Source: Pseudomonadota bacterium
GTDB taxonomy: Bacteria; Pseudomonadota; Alphaproteobacteria; Acetobacterales; Acetobacteraceae
Length of the DNA stretch: 12,594 nt
NCBI GenBank assembly: GCA_021780935.1
Contig: JAJXXT010000153.1
Span: forward strand, 1 to 12,594
Reading direction: 5' to 3'
Shown: positions 1 to 7,183 of the stretch, in pieces
Layout: the number at the start of each line of letters is the position of its first letter
How positions within the stretch are numbered: the stretch's first letter is position 1
Position numbers and translations under genes: made by a program
Notes under the pieces: model-generated
Told to the model about the DNA's origin: nothing
The model's input: only the letters and a program-made list of their open reading frames with translations
Databases searched by the model: none

Positions 1-59
1 CCTGAACGGGTGCCGAATCGCTGTCTTCCATGCTGGCTATACTCCCTGAGCCACCGAAT

Positions 60-103
60 GGGCTGATTGCCCGCCCGCCCCACGGCGACGCCTCAATCAG
101 CCC
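60..103. repeat. 10-bp perfect inverted repeat downstream of the hemerythrin gene
   Basis: Positions 60-69 read GGGCTGATTG and positions 94-103 read CAATCAGCCC, an exact inverted complement separated by a 24-nt GC-rich loop. It lies about 95 nt past the stop of the leftward hcr-hemerythrin operon, where a 3' end would be expected. No U-tract follows the stem on either strand, so it is not a canonical intrinsic terminator. It may be a 3'-end stabilising hairpin, a Rho-assisted terminator, or an operator for a gene to the left. The rest of 1-198 shows nothing else I can support. Confidence 0.4.
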
Positions 104-198
104 TCAAAAACAACCAAGTGCCCGCAAGCATGCCGAACCTTCCGGATCGCTCGGCGCATCTGATGGGTCGACGCAGAGGGGGCATCCGAAGGGCGCGA

Positions 199-696
199 TC
201 AGCGCAGCGCCGCGAGGGCGAGCGCCGTGTCGGTTTCGGCGTCGAGCAGGTCATCGAGCGCGGGGAGCAGGCCCATCTCCTCCTTCTCCACGTGCGCGGC
301 GAGCTGGCCGGCGAGCGTGGCCGCGACGGTGTGGAACTCAACCCAGACCACGGGCGTGAAGCCCGCTCCGCGGCCGCGGCCGCGGCCAGCGAGCTCGACC
401 GCGCGGTCGGCGAGCGGCAGGAGCGCTGCGTGCTCCGCCACCAGCAACTCCACCAATTCGTCCAGCCCGGCCTCGGCGAGGCGCGGGAACAGTTCGGCTT
501 CCTCGAAGGCGAAGTGCGGCCTGATCTCTCGCGCCACCGCCTGCTCGACATCGCGCAGCAGTGTGGCGACCGGGACCGAACTCGCGTCCGGGGCGGATGC
601 CGGACCGTGCCGGCCGAGCAGAGCCTCCAGCCGCCCGATCAGGGCGAGGGTCGCCATATGGTCGTCGTGTAACAGGCTCGCGACGTGCGTGCGCAT
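199..696 (-). CDS. Hemerythrin HHE-domain protein, last gene of the hcr operon
   Basis: This is a 165-aa protein with the spaced His/Glu pattern of a hemerythrin four-helix bundle. The candidate di-iron ligands are His13 (in an HDDH motif, with His10 nearby), His61-x3-Glu65, His89 and His135-x3-Glu139. No signal peptide or membrane segment is visible, so it is probably cytosolic. Such domains bind O2, NO or iron reversibly; its exact role here is unknown. The ATG at 696 is chosen over an in-frame TTG at 744, which would overlap hcrB; an AGGGGA stretch lies about 10-12 nt upstream of 696. The gene starts 31 nt after the hcrB stop on the same strand, so co-transcription with the oxygen-sensitive reductase is likely. 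A plausible inference is O2 scavenging or sensing that protects the reductase. Confidence 0.82.
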   Translation of the reverse strand: MRTHVASLLHDDHMATLALIGRLEALLGRHGPASAPDASSVPVATLLRDVEQAVAREIRPHFAFEEAELFPRLAEAGLDELVELLVAEHAALLPLADRAVELAGRGRGRGAGFTPVVWVEFHTVAATLAGQLAAHVEKEEMGLLPALDDLLDAETDTALALAALR

Positions 697-727
697 GGAT
701 CGCCGTTCCCCTCTGCTCAGAGCCAGC

Positions 728-1723
728 TCATGCCGCGTCTCCAACGACAGCGGCGCCGCCGAGCGTGGCGGCGAGCCGCTGCGCCAGCGCGGCGGCGACG
801 CGGCGGCGGTATTGCGCGGCGAGCAATGTCGTGCGCATCGGCGAGACCTGCTTCTGCACCAGCCTGCCGAGCCGATCGAGCCAGGCAGGCGAGACCGGCG
901 CGCCGAGCAGCCCCTCGGTGCCTTCCAGCAGGAATGGCCGCGCGTTGGTGCCGGTCAGGGCGACGCGCAGGCCATCGACGTCGTCTCCGCTGCGGCGCAG
1001 GGCCACGGCCACGCCCGCGAGAGGGAAGTCGATCGCGCCGCGCGCCCGGGCCTTGGCGTATGCTGCCGGCCAGGGATCGGCGGCGACGATCACGCGCACC
1101 AGAAATTCGCCGGCGGCCAGGCGCAGATGCGCCGCGCCGTCCTCGGCATAGAGAGCGGCGAGAGGCTGTCGGCGCAGCCCGTCGGGGCCGGCGATGTCGA
1201 TCTCGGCGGCGTGGGCCAGCAGCGCCGGCGCGAGATCGCCACTGAACGCCGCGTGGCAGCGCTTTCCCGTCGGCGCGACATGGCAGGTGTCGCCCTGGTA
1301 TTTCAGGCAGAAGCCGTTGGCCTCTCGCCACCACGCGCTTCGGTTGTAGAAAATACAGCGTGTGTCCAGGCAGAGATTGCCTCCGACCGTTCCGGCCGCG
1401 CGGTGCGCCGGCGCGCCGACCGCCGTGGCGGCGGCGGCGATGGCGGGATAGCGGGTGGCCACTGTCGGATGCTCGGCGAGCTCGGCCAGTGTTACTGCCG
1501 CGCCGATCACCAGCCCATCCGGCCCGGTGGTGCCCACGTGACGCAGTTCCGGAATGCCGCGCAGATCGATCAACGCCGCGGGATCGCCGAGTCCGTGACG
1601 CAGGTTGACCATGAGATCGGTGCCGCCGGCGATGAAGCGGCTCGCTTCCTGGTGCCGTCCGGCGGCGACGGCCGCCGCGATCGAGCCGGGCGTGGCGACG
1701 TGGAAGGGCGGCAGGAGTTCCAT
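728..1723 (-). CDS. hcrB: 4-hydroxybenzoyl-CoA reductase, beta (FAD / extra 4Fe-4S) subunit
   Basis: This is a 331-aa FAD-binding subunit of the xanthine oxidase family (CO dehydrogenase medium-subunit fold). FAD-site motifs AGGTD (about residues 32-36) and TVGGNLC (about 112-118) are visible. Decisive for the assignment is the inserted loop with Cys123, Cys139, Cys147 and Cys156. Its spacing of 16, 8 and 9 matches the ligands of the extra [4Fe-4S] cluster known in Thauera HcrB, which is absent from ordinary xanthine oxidase relatives. The loop carries electrons inward for the reductive dehydroxylation of 4-hydroxybenzoyl-CoA to benzoyl-CoA. The ATG at 1723 overlaps the hcrA TGA by one base (TGATG). 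A GTG at 1726 gives one more residue and cannot be excluded. An AGGAAGG precedes both. The product corresponds to HbaD of R. palustris. Confidence 0.93.
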   Translation of the reverse strand: MELLPPFHVATPGSIAAAVAAGRHQEASRFIAGGTDLMVNLRHGLGDPAALIDLRGIPELRHVGTTGPDGLVIGAAVTLAELAEHPTVATRYPAIAAAATAVGAPAHRAAGTVGGNLCLDTRCIFYNRSAWWREANGFCLKYQGDTCHVAPTGKRCHAAFSGDLAPALLAHAAEIDIAGPDGLRRQPLAALYAEDGAAHLRLAAGEFLVRVIVAADPWPAAYAKARARGAIDFPLAGVAVALRRSGDDVDGLRVALTGTNARPFLLEGTEGLLGAPVSPAWLDRLGRLVQKQVSPMRTTLLAAQYRRRVAAALAQRLAATLGGAAVVGDAA

Positions 1724-4083
1724 CACGCGACGCCTTCCTGAGCGTGGGTCTGTTCTCGGGCCAGTTCGCGCGCCAGGCGCTGCTCGCGCCGGCGCACGGC
1801 GAGAGCTTCGAGCAGCCGGTCGGGCGTGACCGGCAGCGTCTCGAGCCGCAGCCCGATCGCGTCGGCGATGGCATTGACGAGGGCAGGCAGGAAACCGGCG
1901 AGCGCGCCCTCGCTCGCTTCCTTGGCGCCGAAAGGCCCGTTCGGATCGATGCTCTCGACGATATGCAGCGCGATCGGCGGTGATTCGACGATGCTGGGTA
2001 CGCGGTAGTCGAGCAGGCTGCCGTGCAACGCGAGGCCACGCTCATAGCGCGTCTCCTCGCCGATCGCCTGGCCCATGCCCATCCAGACCGCGCCCTGCAT
2101 CTGACCCTCGACGGCGAGCGGGTTGATGGCGAAGCCGCAATCCTGCGCCACCCAGACCTGTTCGACCGTCACCATGCCGGTGTCGATATCGACGGCGACT
2201 TCCACCACCTGCGCGGCGTAGCTGAAGCCCATGGTGGACCCGACGGCGCCGCCCTTGTGTTTACCGCCCTGGAATTCGACCGGACAGGTGAAGCTGCCTT
2301 TGGCGGTGATCGCGCCGCCTTCGCGCGCAAGGGCAGCGCGCGCGACGTCGGCGAAGGGCAGGCCCGGGCCGTCGTCGCCGATGTGCCGGAAGGTCTCGTG
2401 CTCACACTCGATCATGTCGGCCGGCACGCCGAGCGGCTCGGCCGCCGCCGCCAGGAGCTGGGCCCGCAGGGCGCGCGCGGCGTCGATCGTGGCGTTGCCG
2501 ACCATGAACGTGACGCGCGAGGAATAGGAGCCGTTGTCCTTCGGCGTGAGCATGCTGTCGGCGGCGACCACCCGCACCCGGTCGAGCCGTATGCCGAGTA
2601 CCTCGGCCGCGGCCTGTGCCATCACTGTGCTCGATCCCTGCCCGATATCCGCCGCCCCGGTCAGCAGCGTGATGCCGCCATCGAAATCGAGCCGCAGATG
2701 AACGACCGCGTGCGGCTCGCCGGTCCAGTGGATCGGCTTGGCCGCGCCGCTGACATAATGCGAACAGGCCATGCCGAGGCCACGACCAGGCTCGAGGCGT
2801 CCACGCCGGGCGGTCCAGCCGCTCGCCCGCTCCACCCAGTCGAGACATTCGCCGAGACCGTAGCTTTCGACCCGCAGTCCGTTCTGCGTCTCGGTCGGTG
2901 CGCTCAGGAGATTCTGCCGCCGCACGGCGAAGGGATCGAGGCCGGCTTCGCCCGCCATGCTGTCGAGCAGGGCCTCGAAGGCGAAACGCACATCGACCGA
3001 GCCGTGCCCGCGCATCGCCCCGCAAGGCGGCAGGTTGGCGTAGACCCGCCAGCCATCATAGGCGATCGCCGGAATATCGTAGAGCCCCTGCAGCAGCGAG
3101 CCGGCATAGAGGATCGTCACGATTCCGTAGCCCGCGTAGGCCCCGCCGCGCTGGACGACCTCGCAGGCGCAGGCGGTGAGGCGGCCCGCGCGCGTCATGC
3201 CGAGCTTGAGCCGCACTTCGGTTTCCGGTCGGCCGCGATGGGTGAGAAAGGTTTCCTCCCGCGACAGCAGCAGGCGGACCCTGCCGCCGGCGGCGCGCGC
3301 CAGCAGGGCAGCGATGATTTCGAAATTGAGCGTTTCGACGCGGGCGCCGAAGCCGCCGCCGACGAACGGCTTGACCACGCGGATGCGGCTCATGTCCATG
3401 TCGAGACAGCGCGCCAGCATCAGGTGCACGTAGTATGGCACCTGCGTCGTGCTCCAGATGGTGAGGTGGTCGCGGGCGGTGTCATACGCGACCAGCGCGC
3501 CGTTCAGTTCCATCTGGCCGTGCGCGATTTCGGCGCAGCGATAGACCTGTTCGCGTACCAGATCGGCCGCGGCGAAGCCGGCTTCGACATCGCCGAAGCG
3601 GTGATGCACGGCGCGCTCGATGTTGCCGGGCTTGTTCGCGTGCAGCGGAACGGCATCGGGCGCGCGGGCGGCCTCTGCCGTGTAGTAGGCAGGGAGTTCC
3701 TCGACCTCGAGGCGGATCAGCCGCATCGCCTCTGCCGCCGTGGCCTCGTCCTCCGCCGCAACCGCCGCCACCGGCTCGCCGCGGTAGCGCACGATCTCGC
3801 GTGCGAGCGGATATTCGTTCATCGCGATCGGCAGCACGCCATAGGTGAAGGCGCAATCGTCGCCGGTGACGACGGCGTGCACGCCAGGCAGGGCGCGCGC
3901 GGCGCTGGTATCGATGGCCAGGATGCGGGCGTGGCTGAAGGGGCTGCGCAGGATCCGCCCCACCAGCGCGCCGGCCGCCGGAAGATCGGCGGTGTATTTT
4001 GCCTGGCCGGTCACCTTCTCGATGCCGTCGATCAGCGGCGTGGGCTGGCCCACCACCTCGCGGGTGTTGCGCATCGCGGTCAT
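1723..4083 (-). CDS. hcrA: 4-hydroxybenzoyl-CoA reductase, alpha (molybdopterin) subunit
   Basis: This is the 786-aa catalytic subunit of the xanthine oxidase family, carrying the Mo-molybdopterin cytosine dinucleotide site. Visible family motifs are the N-terminal TGxAKYTAD region (25-33), [10 protein letters not shown] (239-248), [11 protein letters not shown] (352-362), [10 protein letters not shown] (476-485) and [11 protein letters not shown] (716-726). In the last, Glu722 is the expected active-site glutamate. It is slightly longer than the roughly 770 residues usual for the family because of a charged C-terminal tail rich in Arg and Glu. The ATG at 4083 has GAGGAG four nt upstream and overlaps the hcrC stop as ATGA. 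The reading frame stays open further upstream, but only as a shadow within hcrC. It corresponds to HbaC of R. palustris. The enzyme is cytoplasmic, uses reduced ferredoxin and is oxygen-sensitive (family knowledge). Confidence 0.94.
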   Translation of the reverse strand: MTAMRNTREVVGQPTPLIDGIEKVTGQAKYTADLPAAGALVGRILRSPFSHARILAIDTSAARALPGVHAVVTGDDCAFTYGVLPIAMNEYPLAREIVRYRGEPVAAVAAEDEATAAEAMRLIRLEVEELPAYYTAEAARAPDAVPLHANKPGNIERAVHHRFGDVEAGFAAADLVREQVYRCAEIAHGQMELNGALVAYDTARDHLTIWSTTQVPYYVHLMLARCLDMDMSRIRVVKPFVGGGFGARVETLNFEIIAALLARAAGGRVRLLLSREETFLTHRGRPETEVRLKLGMTRAGRLTACACEVVQRGGAYAGYGIVTILYAGSLLQGLYDIPAIAYDGWRVYANLPPCGAMRGHGSVDVRFAFEALLDSMAGEAGLDPFAVRRQNLLSAPTETQNGLRVESYGLGECLDWVERASGWTARRGRLEPGRGLGMACSHYVSGAAKPIHWTGEPHAVVHLRLDFDGGITLLTGAADIGQGSSTVMAQAAAEVLGIRLDRVRVVAADSMLTPKDNGSYSSRVTFMVGNATIDAARALRAQLLAAAAEPLGVPADMIECEHETFRHIGDDGPGLPFADVARAALAREGGAITAKGSFTCPVEFQGGKHKGGAVGSTMGFSYAAQVVEVAVDIDTGMVTVEQVWVAQDCGFAINPLAVEGQMQGAVWMGMGQAIGEETRYERGLALHGSLLDYRVPSIVESPPIALHIVESIDPNGPFGAKEASEGALAGFLPALVNAIADAIGLRLETLPVTPDRLLEALAVRRREQRLARELAREQTHAQEGVA

Positions 4084-4559
4084 GGTGCTCCTCGGGCTGC
4101 GTCCTGTATCGCCTCGATGATCTTCACGTAGCCGGTGCAGCGGCAGATGTTGCCGGCAAGGGCCGCGCGAATCTCCGCGACGCTCGGATCGGGGTTGCGG
4201 CGCAGCAGACCGTCGGCGGCCATCACCATGCCGGGGGTGCAATAGCCGCACTGGGTACCGAGCCGTTCGTGGAAGGCCCGCTGGAGGCGGCTCATCCGAC
4301 CGTTCTCGGCCAGGCCCTCGATGGTCTCGACGCCGTGCCCATCACATTCCTGGGTGCGGGTCAGGCAGGCGAGCCGCGGAGTTCCATCGATCAAGACGGT
4401 ACACGCGCCGCACTCACCGCCGTCGCAGCCGCGCTTGGTGCCGGTGAGGCCGAGCGCCTCGCGCAGCGTATCCAGCAACAGGACATTATCGGCGACCAGC
4501 ACTTCCTGCGCGCGGCCATTGAGGCAAAACGCACGCACCTGTTTTGTGGCCTGGGTCAT
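4080..4559 (-). CDS. hcrC: 4-hydroxybenzoyl-CoA reductase, gamma (2x 2Fe-2S) subunit
   Basis: This is a 159-aa subunit with the standard two-domain [2Fe-2S] arrangement of the xanthine oxidase family. A plant-type ferredoxin cluster is bound by Cys45, Cys50, Cys53 and Cys65 ([10 protein letters not shown]...C). A helical-domain cluster is bound by Cys104, Cys107, Cys139 and Cys141 (CGYC ... CRC). The length matches family members of about 160 residues. The frame is open upstream to a possible start at 4769, but that lies beyond the predicted transcription start at about 4666. The ATG at 4559 gives the normal N-terminus yet has no Shine-Dalgarno sequence of its own. It overlaps the stop of a short leader ORF as ATGA, so translation is probably coupled. 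As first structural gene it sets the gamma-alpha-beta order seen in R. palustris hbaBCD. Confidence 0.93.
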   Translation of the reverse strand: MTQATKQVRAFCLNGRAQEVLVADNVLLLDTLREALGLTGTKRGCDGGECGACTVLIDGTPRLACLTRTQECDGHGVETIEGLAENGRMSRLQRAFHERLGTQCGYCTPGMVMAADGLLRRNPDPSVAEIRAALAGNICRCTGYVKIIEAIQDAARGAP

Positions 4560-4621
4560 GCTACGGACCACGCGGAAGGCTTGGCAGGCGTCGCTCGCAG
4601 GCGGAATCGGTCTGGTTGCAT
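4556..4621 (-). CDS. Putative 21-codon leader ORF coupled to hcrC
   Basis: On the minus strand the only strong Shine-Dalgarno sequence in the hcr 5' region (GAGGAGG, ending at 4628) sits just upstream of two ATGs, at 4627 and 4621, both out of frame with hcrC. The ATG at 4621 has good spacing, about 6-7 nt. It opens 21 codons, begins MQPDRF, and ends with a TGA that overlaps the hcrC ATG (ATGA at 4559-4556). The peptide has no recognisable domain. About 13 of 21 codons end in G or C, lower than in the flanking genes, so the peptide itself may not be under selection. The layout suggests a device that delivers ribosomes to hcrC by termination-reinitiation. This is inference from sequence alone. 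Confidence 0.4.
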   Translation of the reverse strand: MQPDRFRLRATPAKPSAWSVA

Positions 4622-4633
4622 CCGCATCCTCCT

Positions 4634-4649
4634 CAGCCGCCGGCGGCTG
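4634..4649 (-). other. 16-bp perfect palindrome in the hcr 5' UTR
   Basis: CAGCCGCCGGCGGCTG is a perfect 16-bp palindrome. In the predicted transcript it can fold into a 6-bp GC stem with a CCGG tetraloop, directly 5' of the GAGGAGG ribosome-binding site of the leader ORF. It may stabilise the mRNA 5' end or influence access to the Shine-Dalgarno sequence. It is too close to the transcription start, and lacks a U-tract, to be a terminator. Confidence 0.5.
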
Positions 4650-4651
4650 TC

Positions 4652-4679
4652 CTAAATCGGCATTGCTATGCGTATTTAG
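4652..4679. promoter_or_regulatory. Imperfect 28-bp dyad centred on the predicted hcr transcription start (putative operator)
   Basis: The outer arms are CTAAAT at 4652-4657 and ATTTAG at 4674-4679. The inner arms are GCAT at 4660-4663 and ATGC at 4668-4671. All share one centre at 4665.5, with 11 of 14 base pairs symmetric. The dyad covers the -10 element and the +1 position predicted independently from the FNR box, a classic place for a repressor. The best local candidate regulator is the Rrf2-type protein encoded at 7223-7681, but a MarR-type (BadR-like) regulator outside the window is equally possible. Confidence 0.5.
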
Positions 4680-4714
4680 CGCCGTCGCGGGCACGTGTGG
4701 TTGATCCAGATCAA
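4673..4714 (-). promoter_or_regulatory. hcr operon promoter with FNR box (class II geometry)
   Basis: Positions 4701-4714 form a perfect FNR/ANR-type box, TTGATCTGGATCAA on the minus strand (consensus TTGAT-N4-ATCAA). A -10-like TAAATA lies at 4678-4673. With +1 at about 4666 the FNR box centre is at -41.5, the typical position for class II activation, where FNR replaces the -35 element. No other -35 hexamer is evident. This predicts anaerobic induction of hcrCAB and the hemerythrin gene by FNR, or by a relative such as HbaR or AadR. The match is seen directly; the activity is inferred. Confidence 0.75.
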
Positions 4715-4718
4715 GGCA

Positions 4719-4732
4719 GGCGGAGGATTTTG
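4719..4732 (-). promoter_or_regulatory. Conserved element upstream of the hcr FNR box
   Basis: On the minus strand this reads CAAAATCCTCCGCC, four nt upstream of the FNR box. A near-identical copy, with one extra A, lies three nt from the second FNR box at 12504-12518. Conservation of both element and spacing suggests a second regulator site or an upstream activating sequence. The protein that binds it is unknown. The remainder of 4733-4836, between this element and the ligase stop, shows no gene and no clear terminator. Confidence 0.4.
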
Positions 4733-4836
4733 CGAGCGCGCGATCCATATCCGACGATGCGCGGGCCACGCTCTATCCGGTTGTCCGGCCGCGGCACTTC
4801 ACCTCGCCAGCCGACTTCGTCCGACGGGATGTTGCT

Positions 4837-6465
4837 CTACGCACGTTCCATCGCCACTGGCTGATCGGACCCCGCGGCGGGGCCTGGCGGGGGGCGCTGG
4901 CGCAGCACGAAACGCTGGATCTTGCCGGTCGCGGTCTTTGGCAGATCCGGCACGAGATGCACCCAGCGCGGATATTTGTATGGCGCGAGCCGGGCCTTGC
5001 AGTGACGCACCAGCGCGGCCTCGAGGCCGAGCGGGACCGCGCCGTCCGGGTTCGAGGGCACGATCCAGGCCTCCGGCTTCACGAGCCCGTCAGCGTCCTC
5101 GCGCCCGACGACCGCCGCCTCCAGCACGCCCGGGTGCTCGATCAGCACGGCCTCGATCTCGACCGGCGAGCACCAGATCCCGCCGACCTTCAGCATGTCG
5201 TCGCTGCGGCCGCTATAGGTGTAGGTGCCGTCGGCATCGAGGCGATAGGTGTCCCCGGTGTCGAGCCAGCCATCGACCAGGGTCGGTCGGGTGTTGCGCC
5301 AGTAGCATTTGGCGATCGATTCGCCGCGCACGAGCAGCCGCCCGGCGCAGCCCGGTGGCAATTCAGCGCCCTGCTCATCGACGATTTTCAGCTCATAGCC
5401 GGGCACGGCGCGCCCGGTGCTGCCGGGCTTCACATCGCCCGGCCGATTGGAAATGTACATGTGGGTGGCCTCGGTCGAGCCGATGCCGTCGATGATCTCG
5501 GTGCCGGTGAGCCGGCGCCAGGCCTCCAACAGATGTGCCGGCAGCGCCTCGCCGGCAGAGACGCAGAAACGCAGCGACGAGAGGTCCGGTCGCAGGCGCT
5601 GAAACTCGGCGATCTGACGCGCGAACAAGGTCGGCACGCCGAAGAAGACGCTCGGACGGAAGCGTTCGATCGCCGCGAACGTGCTCTCCGGCGTCGGGCG
5701 GTCAGGCATCAGCACTGTCGTGCCGCCGACCCATAGCGGGAAGCCCATCGCATTGCCGAGCCCGTAGGCGAAGAACAGCTTGGCGGCTGAAAAGAAGACA
5801 TCTTCCCGGCGGACCCCGATCGTCTCGACGCCGTAGCGCTGGCAGGAGACCGCGAGGTCACGCTGGGCATGCACCGCGCCCTTCGGCCGGCCGGTCGAGC
5901 CGGAGGAATAGAGCCAGTAGCATTCATCCTCGGGCGCCGCCGGTGCCACATCGAGCTCAGCGTCGGCCTGCGCCATGAGCGCGGGTAGCGCGCTGCCGCC
6001 GCCCTCGGTGCGCACCACGACCGGCGGGCGATGGCGGGCGGCGGCGAGTGCCGGCTCGATCTCGGCGGCGAGTTCGGGCGAGTAGACCAAGCCGGCGCAG
6101 GCGGAATCCTCAATGAGCCAGCCATAGTCCGCGGCCCGCAGCAGCGTATTGAGCGGCACCGGGACGATGCCGGCCTTGATCGCGCCCCAGAACAGATAGA
6201 AGAACGCGGGACCGTCCAGTACCACCATGAGCATCCGGCCACCGCGCGGGATCCCGGATGCCAGCAGTGCGCTGCCGCAGCGTGCCACCCGCTCGGCGAG
6301 CGCGGCGTAGGTCACCTCCTCGGCGGCGGTGCGGATGGCAACGGATGCTCCCCGGCCCTCGCGGACATGGCGATCGATGAAAGCGGCCGCGGCGTTGAAG
6401 CGCGGCGCGAAGCGCAGGCGGCTGCCGGATGGATCCGACTCGACGGCGATGGTATTATCCTGCAT
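4837..6465 (-). CDS. Benzoate / 4-hydroxybenzoate-CoA ligase (AMP-forming)
   Basis: This is a 542-aa ANL-superfamily acyl-CoA synthetase of the benzoate-CoA ligase subfamily. It shows the P-loop motif YSSGSTGRPKG (186-196), the subfamily signature AAKLFFAYGLGN (227-238), GIGSTE (327-332), TGD (403-405), the hinge GRSDDMLKVGG (419-429) and the C-terminal catalytic Lys515 in PKTATGKIQR. It activates an aromatic carboxylate with ATP and CoA in the cytoplasm. Beside hcrCAB the likely substrate is 4-hydroxybenzoate (HbaA role), but benzoate cannot be excluded from sequence alone, so no symbol is assigned. The ATG at 6465 has AGGAG six nt upstream. The gene is upstream of and co-directional with hcr but separated by 277 nt carrying the hcr promoter, so it has its own transcription start. 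Lys515 is the kind of lysine acetylated in R. palustris BadA and HbaA. Confidence 0.9.
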   Translation of the reverse strand: MQDNTIAVESDPSGSRLRFAPRFNAAAAFIDRHVREGRGASVAIRTAAEEVTYAALAERVARCGSALLASGIPRGGRMLMVVLDGPAFFYLFWGAIKAGIVPVPLNTLLRAADYGWLIEDSACAGLVYSPELAAEIEPALAAARHRPPVVVRTEGGGSALPALMAQADAELDVAPAAPEDECYWLYSSGSTGRPKGAVHAQRDLAVSCQRYGVETIGVRREDVFFSAAKLFFAYGLGNAMGFPLWVGGTTVLMPDRPTPESTFAAIERFRPSVFFGVPTLFARQIAEFQRLRPDLSSLRFCVSAGEALPAHLLEAWRRLTGTEIIDGIGSTEATHMYISNRPGDVKPGSTGRAVPGYELKIVDEQGAELPPGCAGRLLVRGESIAKCYWRNTRPTLVDGWLDTGDTYRLDADGTYTYSGRSDDMLKVGGIWCSPVEIEAVLIEHPGVLEAAVVGREDADGLVKPEAWIVPSNPDGAVPLGLEAALVRHCKARLAPYKYPRWVHLVPDLPKTATGKIQRFVLRQRPPPGPAAGSDQPVAMERA

Positions 6466-6619
6466 TTCCTGCTCCTGTTTCCGCGGCCGTGCCGGGCCCG
6501 GATCGACCGCGCCGGGTCTGGCTGGCCCGCGTCGGAAAATGGCGCTGTGACGGCGGTTTCGTCCGCCAGCCGGCTGCGGCCACCAGGCGGAATGGGGTCT
6601 GCACGGGGTGGTGACGTTG

Positions 6620-6638
6620 AACGCCCGGGCCTGGCGTT
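6620..6638. repeat. Short inverted repeat in the divergent ligase / GNAT intergenic region
   Basis: AACGCC at 6620-6625 and GGCGTT at 6633-6638 form a 6-bp inverted repeat with a 7-nt spacer. It lies in the 235-nt region between the divergent ligase (start 6465) and acetyltransferase (start 6701) genes. It could be an operator acting on either gene. No convincing -35/-10 pair or FNR box was found in this intergenic region. Confidence 0.2.
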
Positions 6639-6700
6639 GCTAAGCAGAGTGGTCGCGGCGAGGACTCGGCGCGTCGCGTAAGGTCACGCCGGGAGTGGAC

Positions 6701-7183
6701 ATGGCACGACGAGCGGTGAGGGCGCCCACGACGAAGGGCGAGGCAGAGATCGTAATCCGGGCCGCGACCGCCGCGGATGTGCCCGGTGTGATCGCGCTCG
6801 ATGAGGAGGTCACCGGCCTGCTCAAAGCGGACTACTGGCGGGACATGTTCGAGCGCTACGGCGCGCGGCGCCGCGAGTCCCGCTTCTTTCTGGTAGCCGT
6901 TGCCGCCGGGCGCATCGATGGATTCATCATCGGCGAGGTGCGCGCCTGGGAGTTCGGCTCCTCGCCCAGCGGCTGGATCTTCGCCGTGCAGGTGCGGTCG
7001 CAGCTTCGCGTCCACGGTCTCGGCTCGCGTCTGTTCGCCGCGGTTTGCGACTGTTTCCGCGCCGCCGGTGTGGATCGCGTACGCACCATGGTGGCGCGCG
7101 ACAATACCGTGATCCACTCCTTCTTCCGCAGCCAGGGGATGACGGCGGGGCCATTCATCGAACTGGAGATGCGCTTTGACTGA
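6701..7183 (+). CDS. badL: GNAT-family N-acetyltransferase, BadL-like
   Basis: This 160-aa protein carries one GNAT domain from about residue 17 to the end. The acetyl-CoA pyrophosphate-binding motif is R103-V-H-G106-L-G108, following the beta-strand IFAVQV. The ATG at 6701 is preceded by GGGAG five nt upstream; a GTG two codons earlier overlaps that site and is less likely. The symbol rests on context: a GNAT gene directly followed by an Rrf2 regulator, beside aromatic-acid CoA ligase genes, is the badL-badM arrangement of R. palustris. There BadL is reported to acetylate aminobenzoates, and the acetamidobenzoates relieve repression by BadM. The substrate here is inferred, not shown. An alternative is a lysine acetyltransferase that modifies the ligase. 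Confidence 0.8.
   Translation: MARRAVRAPTTKGEAEIVIRAATAADVPGVIALDEEVTGLLKADYWRDMFERYGARRRESRFFLVAVAAGRIDGFIIGEVRAWEFGSSPSGWIFAVQVRSQLRVHGLGSRLFAAVCDCFRAAGVDRVRTMVARDNTVIHSFFRSQGMTAGPFIELEMRFD

Noticed and set aside
1..31. Possible start of a minus-strand gene (ATG at 31, reading MEDSDSAPVQ off the left edge)
   Set aside because: Only ten codons are visible. AGGGAG lies 10 nt upstream, which is suggestive, but nothing else supports it.
693..744. TTG start at 744 for the hemerythrin protein
   Set aside because: It would overlap hcrB by 17 nt with a rare start codon; the ATG at 696 precedes the first conserved His and fits the family N-terminus.
227..1741. A 504-codon plus-strand frame opposite the hemerythrin gene and hcrB
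   Set aside because: The composition is Arg/Ala/Ser-rich with no motif, and the minus strand carries two well-supported genes.
2023..4131. A 702-codon open frame on the plus strand opposite hcrA
   Set aside because: It is antisense to a gene with unmistakable family motifs throughout, and its translation shows no domain. Long antisense frames are expected in such GC-rich DNA.
4560..4769. A 70-residue N-terminal extension of HcrC starting at 4769
   Set aside because: It would begin upstream of the FNR box and the predicted transcription start, and family members begin near the ATG at 4559.
6466..6700. A sigma-70 promoter or FNR box for the ligase or the GNAT gene
   Set aside because: TTGAAC at 6617-6622 has no acceptable -10 at the right distance, and no TTGAT-N4-ATCAA is present, so I report only the inverted repeat.
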